From NCBI GenBank assembly GCA_017880825.1, contig JADGRN010000067.1, positions 1 to 7,514 of the forward strand: 7,514 nucleotides of DNA, read 5' to 3'. Below are positions 1 through 7,514 of the stretch, one piece after another. The stretch is from Methylophilaceae bacterium (GTDB lineage: Bacteria; Pseudomonadota; Gammaproteobacteria; Burkholderiales; Methylophilaceae). Each line of letters opens with the position of its first letter. Position 1 is the first letter of the stretch. The notes beneath the pieces are model-generated. The model saw nothing but the letters and a program-made list of their open reading frames with translations. It was not told the DNA's origin and ran no database searches. The position numbers were made by a program, and so were the translations under genes.

Positions 1-472
1 CAACTATCAGGATGCCGAATACCAGTTGCGCGAAGCGCTCGCGTTTCATGTTGAGCTCTTCCAGTGTTTTCACAATGATGGTGGTGGAAGAAATAGACAG
101 CATGGCGCCGAGGAATATTGAATCCATCGTTTTCCAGCCGAAGAATCTGCCAATTTCGTAGCCTATCCAGACCATGACGATGATTTCGGCCAATGCCCCT
201 ATGATCGCCGTCATGCCGACGGCACGCAGTTTGCGCAAGCTGAATTCCAGTCCCAATGAGAACATCAGGAATACGATGCCGAGCTCGGCCAGGGTCTCGA
301 TCGACTGGTGATCATGAATCAGCGAATAGGGTGGTGTATGCGGGCCAATAATCAGACCGGCCAGGATATAACCCAGTACCACCGGCTGCTTGAAACGGTG
401 GAACAGGATGGTGGTGAGGCCGGCAATCATCATGATGATTGCCAAGTCCTGAATAAATAGCATGGCATGCAT
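1..472 (-). CDS. CPA2-family cation:proton antiporter (KefB/YbaL-like), N-terminal part
   Basis: This is the first 157 codons of an inner-membrane monovalent cation:proton antiporter; the rest lies beyond the left edge. The translation begins MHAMLFIQDLAIIMMIAGL and continues with HRFKQPVVLGYILAGLIIGP (about residues 25-44), ELGIVFLMFSLGLEFSLRKL (63-82) and FLGAMLSISSTTIIVKTLEE (120-139). These segments are typical of the CPA2 Na+/H+ exchanger domain, and about four or five hydrophobic helices are visible. The start at 472 is the first ATG in frame. A second in-frame ATG lies at 463, and neither has a strong ribosome binding site. Only 41 bases separate it from the mltF stop on the same strand, so cotranscription is plausible. 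Whether K+ or Na+ is exchanged, and whether a C-terminal RCK/TrkA-N domain is present, cannot be told from this fragment. Confidence 0.9.
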   Translation of the reverse strand, partial: MHAMLFIQDLAIIMMIAGLTTILFHRFKQPVVLGYILAGLIIGPHTPPYSLIHDHQSIETLAELGIVFLMFSLGLEFSLRKLRAVGMTAIIGALAEIIVMVWIGYEIGRFFGWKTMDSIFLGAMLSISSTTIIVKTLEELNMKRERFAQLVFGILIV

Positions 473-513
473 TGATAAGGGCTTTTCAGTAGCTGATGGC
501 TGGAGCCAAATTT

Positions 514-1926
514 TTAAGGGACTGGGTTGGCACGCGGCCCCAACCAGGCCAGATTAAAGCTTGGCAACACCGATTTATGTCGGGGCTCGTACTTCTCCAG
601 AATATTCTGATAAGTGCGCACGGACTCGACAAAAACCACGGGCGCACCGCCGCTGGCATAGCCATATTTCAGCGTGCTGTAGTACTCGGTCTTGTTAAGC
701 AGTGGCAAGGTTTTTTTCAGGTCGGCCCAGGCGTCGGGGTTGAGCTTCAAGCGCTGCGCCAGCACACGCGCATCTTCCACATGGGCGTAGCCGATGTTGT
801 AGGCCGCCAGTGCCAGCCAGGTGCGATCCGGTTCCGGGATGCGCGCTGGTATCAGGTCTTTCATGGTCAGCACGTAACGCGCCCCGGCAATAATGCTTTG
901 CTTGGGGTCGAGCCGGTCGGTCACGCCCAGGCGGTCCGCAGTATCCTCGGTGAGCATCATGAGACCGCGTACATTGGTCGGCGATGTGTTAAAAGTATCC
1001 CAGTGCGACTCCTGATAACTGATAGCGGCCAGCAACCGCCAGTCCAGCCCGGTAAGCTCCTGCGCCTGCTTGAACAGGCTGAGGTATTTGGGTAACAGAT
1101 TGCGTGATTTTTCCAGAAATGTAGTGACATCCATGGTATTCAGGCGCTCTGAATGGCCGTAATAGCGATCCAGCAAATTGCGTAGCGTGCCATCTTTCTC
1201 AATACGCTCAAAAAACTTTTCGGCTTTGTCATAAAGCCAGGGATCACCAGTCTTGGGGAATGCCCAAGCGATTTTTTCAGGTTCGCCGAATGCCATACCC
1301 ACCTCCAGGTTAGGGTAGTAATTTTGCAATACGGCGACCAGGTTAGAATCCGCGATGGTGAAATCCAGCATGTTTTCTGCCACCTGCTCCAGCAACTCGT
1401 CGGAGCCAGCATGGCGTACTTCCTGCCAGCGTAATTTTGGAAACTGCTGTGCCACGTCGGCCAAACGCTCGGCATAGCTGGTGCCTGCAGGGACGGTGAG
1501 ACTCGCCCCCAGCAGGTTGGCCAAAGTTTTGGGTGCGGATCTTTGTTCCTTGTTGTAGATTACCTGTTGCTGTACGGTTTCATAGGGCGGCGCAAAGCGC
1601 ACCAGGTGTTGCCGCAAATGGGTAATGCTGAGGTCGGCGGCAGCAAGATGGGCTTTGCCCTTGAGCAATGTTGGGATGACTTGGGTAATAGTATCAACGA
1701 TGAGGAATTTGACTTTGACATCCTCCCCCAAATCCTTGGCAAACAATTTCACCAGATCATATTCCAGACCGGCAAATTCATTATTGCCATTGACGTAATA
1801 GGTGTTGGGGCCGTTATGCGTAACTACCACCAGTTCTCTGCTGTGTTGCGCCGGTGGCAGAGTCTTGGCGGGTTTCTGGCAGCCGTTAAGTGCAATGATG
1901 ATGAGCAGGATGAGGATCGGGCGCAT
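514..1926 (-). CDS. mltF: Membrane-bound lytic murein transglycosylase F
   Basis: This 470-residue lipoprotein cleaves the glycan strands of peptidoglycan, probably from the inner face of the outer membrane. Residues 1-15 form a short hydrophobic signal peptide ending in the lipobox LNGC, with Cys16 as the predicted lipidated residue. Residues about 30-258 form a family-3 solute-binding-like domain (GLEYDLVKLFAKDLG, AAADLSIT, ending DRYYG), the regulatory domain of MltF. Residues about 275-440 are the SLT/lysozyme-like domain, with predicted catalytic Glu306 in ISYQESHW, GLMMLT at 321-326 and AAYNIG at 374-379. The length is normal for the family. The ATG at 1926 gives a complete signal peptide. 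The best SD-like sequence, AGAG at 1939-1936, is weak and coincides with the edge of the inverted-repeat element described at 1936-2264. The antiporter gene follows directly downstream. Confidence 0.95.
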   Translation of the reverse strand: MRPILILLIIIALNGCQKPAKTLPPAQHSRELVVVTHNGPNTYYVNGNNEFAGLEYDLVKLFAKDLGEDVKVKFLIVDTITQVIPTLLKGKAHLAAADLSITHLRQHLVRFAPPYETVQQQVIYNKEQRSAPKTLANLLGASLTVPAGTSYAERLADVAQQFPKLRWQEVRHAGSDELLEQVAENMLDFTIADSNLVAVLQNYYPNLEVGMAFGEPEKIAWAFPKTGDPWLYDKAEKFFERIEKDGTLRNLLDRYYGHSERLNTMDVTTFLEKSRNLLPKYLSLFKQAQELTGLDWRLLAAISYQESHWDTFNTSPTNVRGLMMLTEDTADRLGVTDRLDPKQSIIAGARYVLTMKDLIPARIPEPDRTWLALAAYNIGYAHVEDARVLAQRLKLNPDAWADLKKTLPLLNKTEYYSTLKYGYASGGAPVVFVESVRTYQNILEKYEPRHKSVLPSFNLAWLGPRANPVP

Positions 1927-1935
1927 GTAAAGAGA

Positions 1936-2264
1936 CTCTGATTAGGTTCCACATGGCCGCGCATGCGGCTGTACGGGATGGGGTACAAGGAAGGTGACAC
2001 AGCGCATGGTGATTCCCCGCGCCAGCAACCTGAGACAGTACGCGCTTTGTTGCAAGCCGGAAGTTGCAAACCTTAAGCTTCGTAGAACAGCCATCTCGAC
2101 CCGGTATCGCGAAGCACAGGTGCGGGAGAGGTGGCTGTGGCGCACTTCCCGCAGACGGCTGGCTGCGCCAGTAACGGGTCCGTGCGCCGCCACGACCTGC
2201 GGCTTGCGTCTGGTGTTCATCGGCATTTTCTCTGCAACGCGGCTCATGGTGGACTTAATCAGAG
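1936..2264. mobile_element. Putative MITE-like element with imperfect terminal inverted repeats
   Basis: The stretch between mltF and the tRNA gene is bounded by matching ends. The plus strand from 1936 reads CTCTGATTAGGTTCCACATG and then GCCGCG. The minus strand from 2264 reads CTCTGATTAAGTCCACCATG and then AGCCGCG. By hand alignment the ends share 24 identical bases with one mismatch and three single-base gaps. The interior is GC-rich and self-complementary: TGCGGGA at 2121-2127 pairs with TCCCGCA at 2147-2153, CTGGC at 2159 with GCCAG at 2167, and GCCGC at 1956 with GCGGC at 1965. No transposase motif was recognised and no target-site duplication is obvious. The left end stops nine bases before the mltF start codon, so the element would form the mltF leader. 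A small non-autonomous transposable element fits; a structured RNA or a chance resemblance are alternatives. Confidence 0.4.
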
Positions 2265-2314
2265 GTTCCCTTGAAGTTTCCCCAAGTTTGGAGGCTTTGT
2301 CCAGTCGGAAAATT

Positions 2315-2343
2315 TCGGCAGAACGGACGGCCAATGTTAGAAT
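2315..2343 (+). promoter_or_regulatory. Predicted sigma-70 promoter of tRNA-Ser
   Basis: A TCGGCA box at 2315-2320 (four of six matches to TTGACA) is separated by 17 bases from TAGAAT at 2338-2343 (five of six matches to TATAAT). TG at 2335-2336 makes it an extended -10. Transcription would start near 2350, giving a 5' leader of about 23 bases before the mature tRNA. The bases after the -10 (GACGACCGCC) are GC-rich, as in stringently controlled stable-RNA promoters. This is a pattern match by eye. Confidence 0.6.
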
Positions 2344-2372
2344 GACGACCGCCTTGAGTTGGAAGCTCATGC

Positions 2373-2463
2373 GGAAAGGTGGCAGAGTGGTCGAATGCGC
2401 CGGATTCGAAATCCGGTTTACAGTTTTGCTGTAACGTGGGTTCGAATCCCACCCTTTCCGCCA
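2373..2463 (+). tRNA. tRNA-Ser (anticodon CGA)
   Basis: This is a complete class II tRNA of 91 nt reading UCG codons. The acceptor stem GGAAAGG (2373-2379) pairs with CCTTTCC (2453-2459), followed by discriminator G2460 and an encoded CCA (2461-2463). The anticodon arm is CCGGA (2400-2404), loop TTCGAAA with anticodon CGA at 2407-2409, and TCCGG (2412-2416). The long variable arm typical of serine tRNAs has stem TTACAG (2418-2423) with CTGTAA (2429-2434). The T arm is GTGGG (2436-2440), loop TTCGAAT, and CCCAC (2448-2452). G as discriminator base and the long variable arm are serine identity features. It is the only plus-strand gene recognised in the window and appears to be transcribed alone. 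No clear U-rich terminator was seen just downstream. Confidence 0.98.
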
Positions 2464-2741
2464 ATCAGAAGACATTGAAAATAGAATCAGTGGGCCAACT
2501 CTAATATCAAACACGGCGCGTCAGTTAGTTTGGTAACGTTATGGATGACTGCCTTGTACATATCGCAGCGGTATTCGCGCAGGAAATTAAGCCGCTCTTT
2601 CGATTCTACTCCTCGCATCTAGCTCAAGCCGTGCCCACTTACTGTGGAAGATCGGGATCATGAAAACGCATACCATACTTGGCGTGAATATCACTAAGGA
2701 TGCGGAGAAACCTATCGGCGGGGCCGACAACTTTTTGCTGT
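2464..2741. other. Intergenic region with no recognised gene
   Basis: Between the tRNA and the candidate ybiT terminator I recognise no RNA gene, repeat or conserved protein. The only coding-like signal is a pair of very small plus-strand frames, 40 codons at 2541-2663 and 27 codons at 2660-2743, overlapping as ATGA. They match nothing I recognise and are not called as genes. The sequence may hold decayed remnants. Confidence 0.5.
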
Positions 2742-2773
2742 AAGAAAAGAACGAAGGGCTCGCGGCGAGTCCC
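2742..2773 (-). terminator. Candidate rho-independent terminator after ybiT
   Basis: Read on the minus strand, the hairpin is GGG, an unpaired A, CTCG, loop CCG, then CGAG and CCC (2773 to 2756). It is followed by the U-rich run TTCGTTCTTTTCTT (2755-2742). It lies 27 bases past the ybiT stop codon in the right orientation. The stem is short (seven pairs plus a bulge) and the U tract is interrupted, so the call is moderate. It would end the transcript carrying ybiT and perhaps gre. Confidence 0.5.
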
Positions 2774-2799
2774 TGAAAGGGGCGACGACACTTCCTGGG

Positions 2800-4395
2800 T
2801 TACTGCACACCCAGACTTGCCAGATAGTCCTCGTAGTTGCCGCTGAAGTCGATGATTTTATCAGCGCGTATTTCCAGTATGCGCGTGGCAATCGAGCTGA
2901 CAAATTCGCGGTCGTGGCTCACAAAGAATAGTGTGCCCTTGTATTTATCCAGTGCGGTATTGAGGGACTCGATGGATTCCATGTCCATGTGATTGGTCGG
3001 CTCATCCATAAGAAGTACATTGGTTTTTGCCAGCATCAGCTTGCCGAACAGCATACGGCCTTTTTCCCCGCCCGACAGCACCTTCACCGACTTCTTGAAA
3101 TCGTCGCCCGAGAACAGCAAACGCCCCAGCATGCTGCGCACCACTTGGTCATCGTCACCTGCCTGGGTGAACTGCTTCATCCAGTCGAACAGGTTGAGAT
3201 TGGTTTCAAATTCCGCGGCGTGGTCTTGCGCAAAATAGCCAAGTTTGGCTTTTTCCGCCCATTTCACCTTGCCGTGTTTGGGCTTGAGGTCACCGGCCAA
3301 GCAACGCAGCAGGGTGGTTTTTCCGATGCCGTTTTCACCAATGATGGCGACTTTTTCACCAGCCTCGACCATCATGTCAAAGTCCTTGAACAGCGGTTTA
3401 TCAAAGCCATGGCCGAGCTTTTCCACCTCCACTGCGTTGCGATGCAGTTTTTCGCGCTCATCGTATTCAAAGCGGATAAACGGATACTGGCGGCTGGAAG
3501 GCTTGATGTCTTCCACCTTGATTTTTTCGATCTGCCGGGCGCGACTGGTGGCCTGTTTGGCTTTGGATGCGTTGGCCGAGAAGCGGCGCACGAAATCCTG
3601 TAAATCGGCGATCTGCTGCTTGGCCTTGGCGTTATCCTTGGCTTGCTGCGCGCGCGCCATGGTCGAGGCTTCCATGAAGTCGTCGTAGTTGCCCGGATAG
3701 ACGGTGAGCTTGCCATAATCCATGTCTGCCGTATGCGTGCAGACCTGGTTCAAAAAGTGGCGGTCATGCGAAATAATGATCATGGTGCAGTTGCGATTGT
3801 TGAGGATATCTTCCAGCCAGCGGATGGTGTTGATGTCGAGGTTGTTGGTAGGCTCGTCCAGCAGCAGGATGTCGGGGTTGGAAAATAGTGCCTGCACCAG
3901 CAGCACGCGCAGTTTCCAGCCCGGTGCCACGGCGCTCATCGGGCCATTATGCAGCGCGGTGGGGATGCCGACGCCCAGCAACAACTCTCCGGCGCGCGCC
4001 TCGGCCGTGTACCCGTCATATTCGGCAAACACGGCTTCCAGTTCCGCAGCCCGCATGTAGTCATCCTCGGTCGCTTCCGGGTTCATGTAGATGGCGTTCT
4101 TTTCAACGTTCGCCTGCCACATCTGCTCATGGCCCATCATCACCACGTCCAGCACGCGTTGGTCTTCGTAGCCGAACTGGTCTTGGCGCAGCCAGGCCAT
4201 ACGCTCGTTGCTATCGAGGGAGACATTACCCGCTGTCGGCTCCAGCACTCCGGCCAGGATTTTCATGAAGGTGGTCTTGCCGCAGCCATTGGCGCCGATC
4301 AGGCCGTAGCGGTTGCCTTCGCCGAATTTGACCGAGACGTTTTCAAACAGCGGCTTGGCGCCGAATTGCATGGTGATGTTGTTGCTGATTAACAC
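2800..4395 (-). CDS. ybiT: ABC-F family ATPase, YbiT type
   Basis: This soluble tandem ABC ATPase has no membrane domain. ABC-F proteins bind the ribosomal E site and modulate translation; the specific job of YbiT is less settled. With the GTG start at 4395 the protein is 531 residues, close to the length I recall for E. coli YbiT. Domain 1 has Walker A GANGCGKT (34-41), a degenerate signature region (VAPGWKLRV) and Walker [13 protein letters not shown] (176-187), then SHD. The basic linker [20 protein letters not shown] (about 268-287) is the ABC-F interdomain tRNA-interaction segment. Domain 2 has GENGIGKT (353-360), LSGGEKGR (440-447), DEPTNHMD (464-471) and SHD. Both catalytic Glu residues (181 and 465) are present. 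GTG is preferred because an upstream ATG at 4440 would encode part of the REP element, and because [20 protein letters not shown] is the family N-terminus. Confidence 0.95.
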   Translation of the reverse strand: MLISNNITMQFGAKPLFENVSVKFGEGNRYGLIGANGCGKTTFMKILAGVLEPTAGNVSLDSNERMAWLRQDQFGYEDQRVLDVVMMGHEQMWQANVEKNAIYMNPEATEDDYMRAAELEAVFAEYDGYTAEARAGELLLGVGIPTALHNGPMSAVAPGWKLRVLLVQALFSNPDILLLDEPTNNLDINTIRWLEDILNNRNCTMIIISHDRHFLNQVCTHTADMDYGKLTVYPGNYDDFMEASTMARAQQAKDNAKAKQQIADLQDFVRRFSANASKAKQATSRARQIEKIKVEDIKPSSRQYPFIRFEYDEREKLHRNAVEVEKLGHGFDKPLFKDFDMMVEAGEKVAIIGENGIGKTTLLRCLAGDLKPKHGKVKWAEKAKLGYFAQDHAAEFETNLNLFDWMKQFTQAGDDDQVVRSMLGRLLFSGDDFKKSVKVLSGGEKGRMLFGKLMLAKTNVLLMDEPTNHMDMESIESLNTALDKYKGTLFFVSHDREFVSSIATRILEIRADKIIDFSGNYEDYLASLGVQ

Positions 4396-4401
4396 ATTGA
4401 A

Positions 4402-4405
4402 TCCT
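4402..4405 (-). promoter_or_regulatory. Ribosome binding site fixing the ybiT GTG start
   Basis: AGGA on the minus strand at 4405-4402 lies six bases before GTG at 4395-4393. It supports this start over the in-frame ATG at 4440, which would add 15 residues encoded by repeat DNA. Confidence 0.75.
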
Positions 4406-4413
4406 AAGTTAGG

Positions 4414-4499
4414 CTGTAGCGCAGGCGCCCTCGCCTGCAATGCATTTGTAAAAAAACACTTCTAAAGAATCTGGGCAGGCGAGGGCGCCTGCGCTACAG
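4414..4499. repeat. REP-like doublet (two GTAG-hairpins in inverted orientation)
   Basis: The 25 bases at 4414-4438 are the exact reverse complement of 4475-4499, separated by 36 AT-rich bases. Each arm is itself a hairpin: GCAGGCG (4421-4427), loop CCCT, CGCCTGC (4432-4438), with the mirror copy on the other side. Each is preceded at its outer side by GTAG, on the plus strand at 4416-4419 and on the minus strand at 4497-4494. A conserved GTAG followed by a GC-rich hairpin is the known signature of REP elements moved by Y1 tyrosine transposases (RAYT/TnpA-REP), and paired inverted copies correspond to a BIME-like unit. The unit fills the gap between the gre stop and the ybiT ribosome binding site. 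It could affect termination, mRNA stability or readthrough. No T run follows a hairpin directly, so it is not a classical terminator. Confidence 0.85.
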
Positions 4500-4501
4500 G
4501 T

Positions 4502-5002
4502 TTACTCATCGCTAATCGCCGTAATTTCCAGCATAAGATTGCCCGCTGGACGCTGCCAGGTAACGCTATCGCCAATTTTGTGACCCAACAGCGCTTTTGC
4601 CAGCGGTGAAACCCAGCTCACCTTATTGGCGGCAATATCGGCCTCATCTTCACCGACAATAGTGAACAGCTGCGTTTCACCTTCTTCGTCTTCCACCGTG
4701 ACGCGCGCGCCGAACAGCACCGCGTCCTTGGCCTGATTGGCTGGCTCTACCAGTATCGCCTGCTCCAGTCGGGCAGAGATATAGCGCATATCGCGCTCTA
4801 CCATTGCCAGACGCTGTTGCGCTATCTGGTCATCCTTGCGTGGTGCCAGCGCCTGCCGTTGCTGCTCGAGTATTGCCGATTGCTGTTGCAACTGCTGCAA
4901 GCCTAATGGCGTCACATAGTTGGGGTGCTCGCTGAGCGGCCGCTCGGGAAGATCGGTGCCGGCGTGCTCGAGGTCATCCTCTTTGACAAACCCTCTGCTC
5001 AT
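4502..5002 (-). CDS. GreA/GreB-family transcription factor with short coiled coil
   Basis: This 166-residue protein has the two-part Gre architecture that binds the secondary channel of RNA polymerase. Residues 1-28 are an acidic extension (FVKEDDLEHAGTDLPERPLS). About 29-88 form an antiparallel coiled coil beginning YVTPLGLQQLQ and ending RDMRYISARLEQAILVEP. About 95-166 are the FKBP-like C-terminal domain (LFGARVTVEDEEG, FTIVGEDEAD, SWVSPLAKALLGHKIGD). Compared with E. coli GreB from memory, the coiled coil is about 14 residues shorter, and the DRSENADY segment carrying the acidic tip residues that promote transcript cleavage is absent. The tip here reads APRKDD (53-58). Classical cleavage activity is therefore doubtful, although Asp57 and Asp58 could substitute. 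The start is chosen for the familiar MSRGFVKEDD opening; no Shine-Dalgarno sequence is evident. It lies between guaA and ybiT on the same strand. Rnk-like or Gre-antagonist roles are possible. Confidence 0.88.
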   Translation of the reverse strand: MSRGFVKEDDLEHAGTDLPERPLSEHPNYVTPLGLQQLQQQSAILEQQRQALAPRKDDQIAQQRLAMVERDMRYISARLEQAILVEPANQAKDAVLFGARVTVEDEEGETQLFTIVGEDEADIAANKVSWVSPLAKALLGHKIGDSVTWQRPAGNLMLEITAISDE

Positions 5003-5156
5003 AATTGGGCTGAGAAAAGATTGCGCGATAAATTGCGCGCACTTGGGAAAAGATGACTAGGCGGCAAGGATGAAGCGCCGAAGACAGTGCATATGGCACG
5101 GCCAGGTGCTGAAGACGCAGCCAACAAAGCCATCTTGATGCAGGTGTGATGCAATT

Positions 5157-6722
<1,566 letters not shown>

Positions 6723-6762
6723 GGGATATCTGAATATTAAAAATTAAGCCGCTAAATAACTA

Positions 6763-6800
6763 AGGGCAATCGGCTTTAACTGAATAAAGCTGATTGCCCT
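6763..6800 (-). terminator. Strong hairpin between guaB and guaA (attenuator or mRNA-stability element)
   Basis: The minus strand reads AGGGCAATCAGCTTTA (6800-6785), loop TTCAGT, then TAAAGCCGATTGCCCT (6778-6763): a 16-bp stem with one G-U pair. It begins 13 bases after the guaB stop. The following bases, TAGTTATTTA, are AT-rich but lack an unbroken U run, so termination may be only partial. It could set the guaB to guaA ratio or protect the 3' end of guaB mRNA. Confidence 0.6.
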
Positions 6801-6813
6801 GAAAATATGAAAG

Positions 6814-7514
<701 letters not shown>

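Noticed and set aside
2050..2069. TTGCAA-N8-TTGCAA symmetrical motif as an operator
   Set aside because: TTGCAA is itself palindromic, the flanks do not extend the symmetry, and no regulated promoter is evident nearby.
1994..2434. 146-codon plus-strand frame running into the tRNA
   Set aside because: It overlaps the tRNA and its promoter, has no recognisable domain, and reads straight through both the element boundary and the stable RNA.
2255..2464. 69-codon minus-strand frame beginning MAERVGFEPT
   Set aside because: It is the classic false protein translated from the complement of a class II tRNA gene (phrases such as VGFEPT and FDHSATFP).
1942..2514. 190-codon minus-strand frame containing WRKGWDSNPRYSKTVNR, read across the tRNA
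   Set aside because: The 5' half is the antisense of tRNA-Ser. This is a well-known source of spurious database proteins. Only the part inside the inverted-repeat element is discussed, as a low-interest finding.
2989..4392. Several plus-strand frames of 80 to 204 codons opposite ybiT
   Set aside because: They are shadows of the ABC-F gene with no motif or ribosome binding site of note.
4414..4499. Interpretation of the inverted repeat as a simple rho-independent terminator for gre
   Set aside because: No T run follows either hairpin directly. The T7 stretch is in the middle of the spacer, far from the stem, and the GTAG-hairpin pairs fit a REP doublet better.

Overview
The window looks like chromosomal housekeeping sequence from a proteobacterium, most likely a betaproteobacterium. 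This rests on protein character (YbiT-type ABC-F protein, MltF lipoprotein, GreB-like protein opening MSRGFVKEDD, guaB-guaA order), a tRNA-Ser with an encoded CCA, and moderate GC content. It is inferred from remembered family features, not from a search.

All recognisable protein genes lie on the minus strand. From the right edge leftwards they are: the C-terminal half of guaB (IMP dehydrogenase), complete guaA (GMP synthetase), a short Gre-family RNA polymerase factor, and ybiT (ABC-F ribosome-associated ATPase). Next comes a roughly 870-base stretch without a protein gene, holding a plus-strand tRNA-Ser(CGA). Then follow mltF (lytic transglycosylase lipoprotein) and the N-terminal third of a CPA2-type cation:proton antiporter that runs off the left edge.

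guaB and guaA catalyse the two consecutive steps from IMP to GMP. A 16-bp hairpin sits between them. gre and ybiT act on RNA polymerase and the ribosome respectively. Their intergenic gap is almost entirely a REP-like doublet: two hairpins, each preceded by GTAG, in inverted orientation and forming a perfect 25-bp inverted repeat. mltF and the antiporter are 41 bases apart and could be cotranscribed.

The least ordinary parts are intergenic. They are the REP doublet at 4414-4499, and a stretch of about 330 bp at 1936-2264 just upstream of mltF. That stretch is bounded by imperfect inverted repeats of about 27 bp, has a strongly self-complementary interior, and carries an open frame running from one repeat to the other. 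The Gre-family protein also lacks the canonical acidic tip motif and has a shortened coiled coil. I see no clear novel multi-gene system here.
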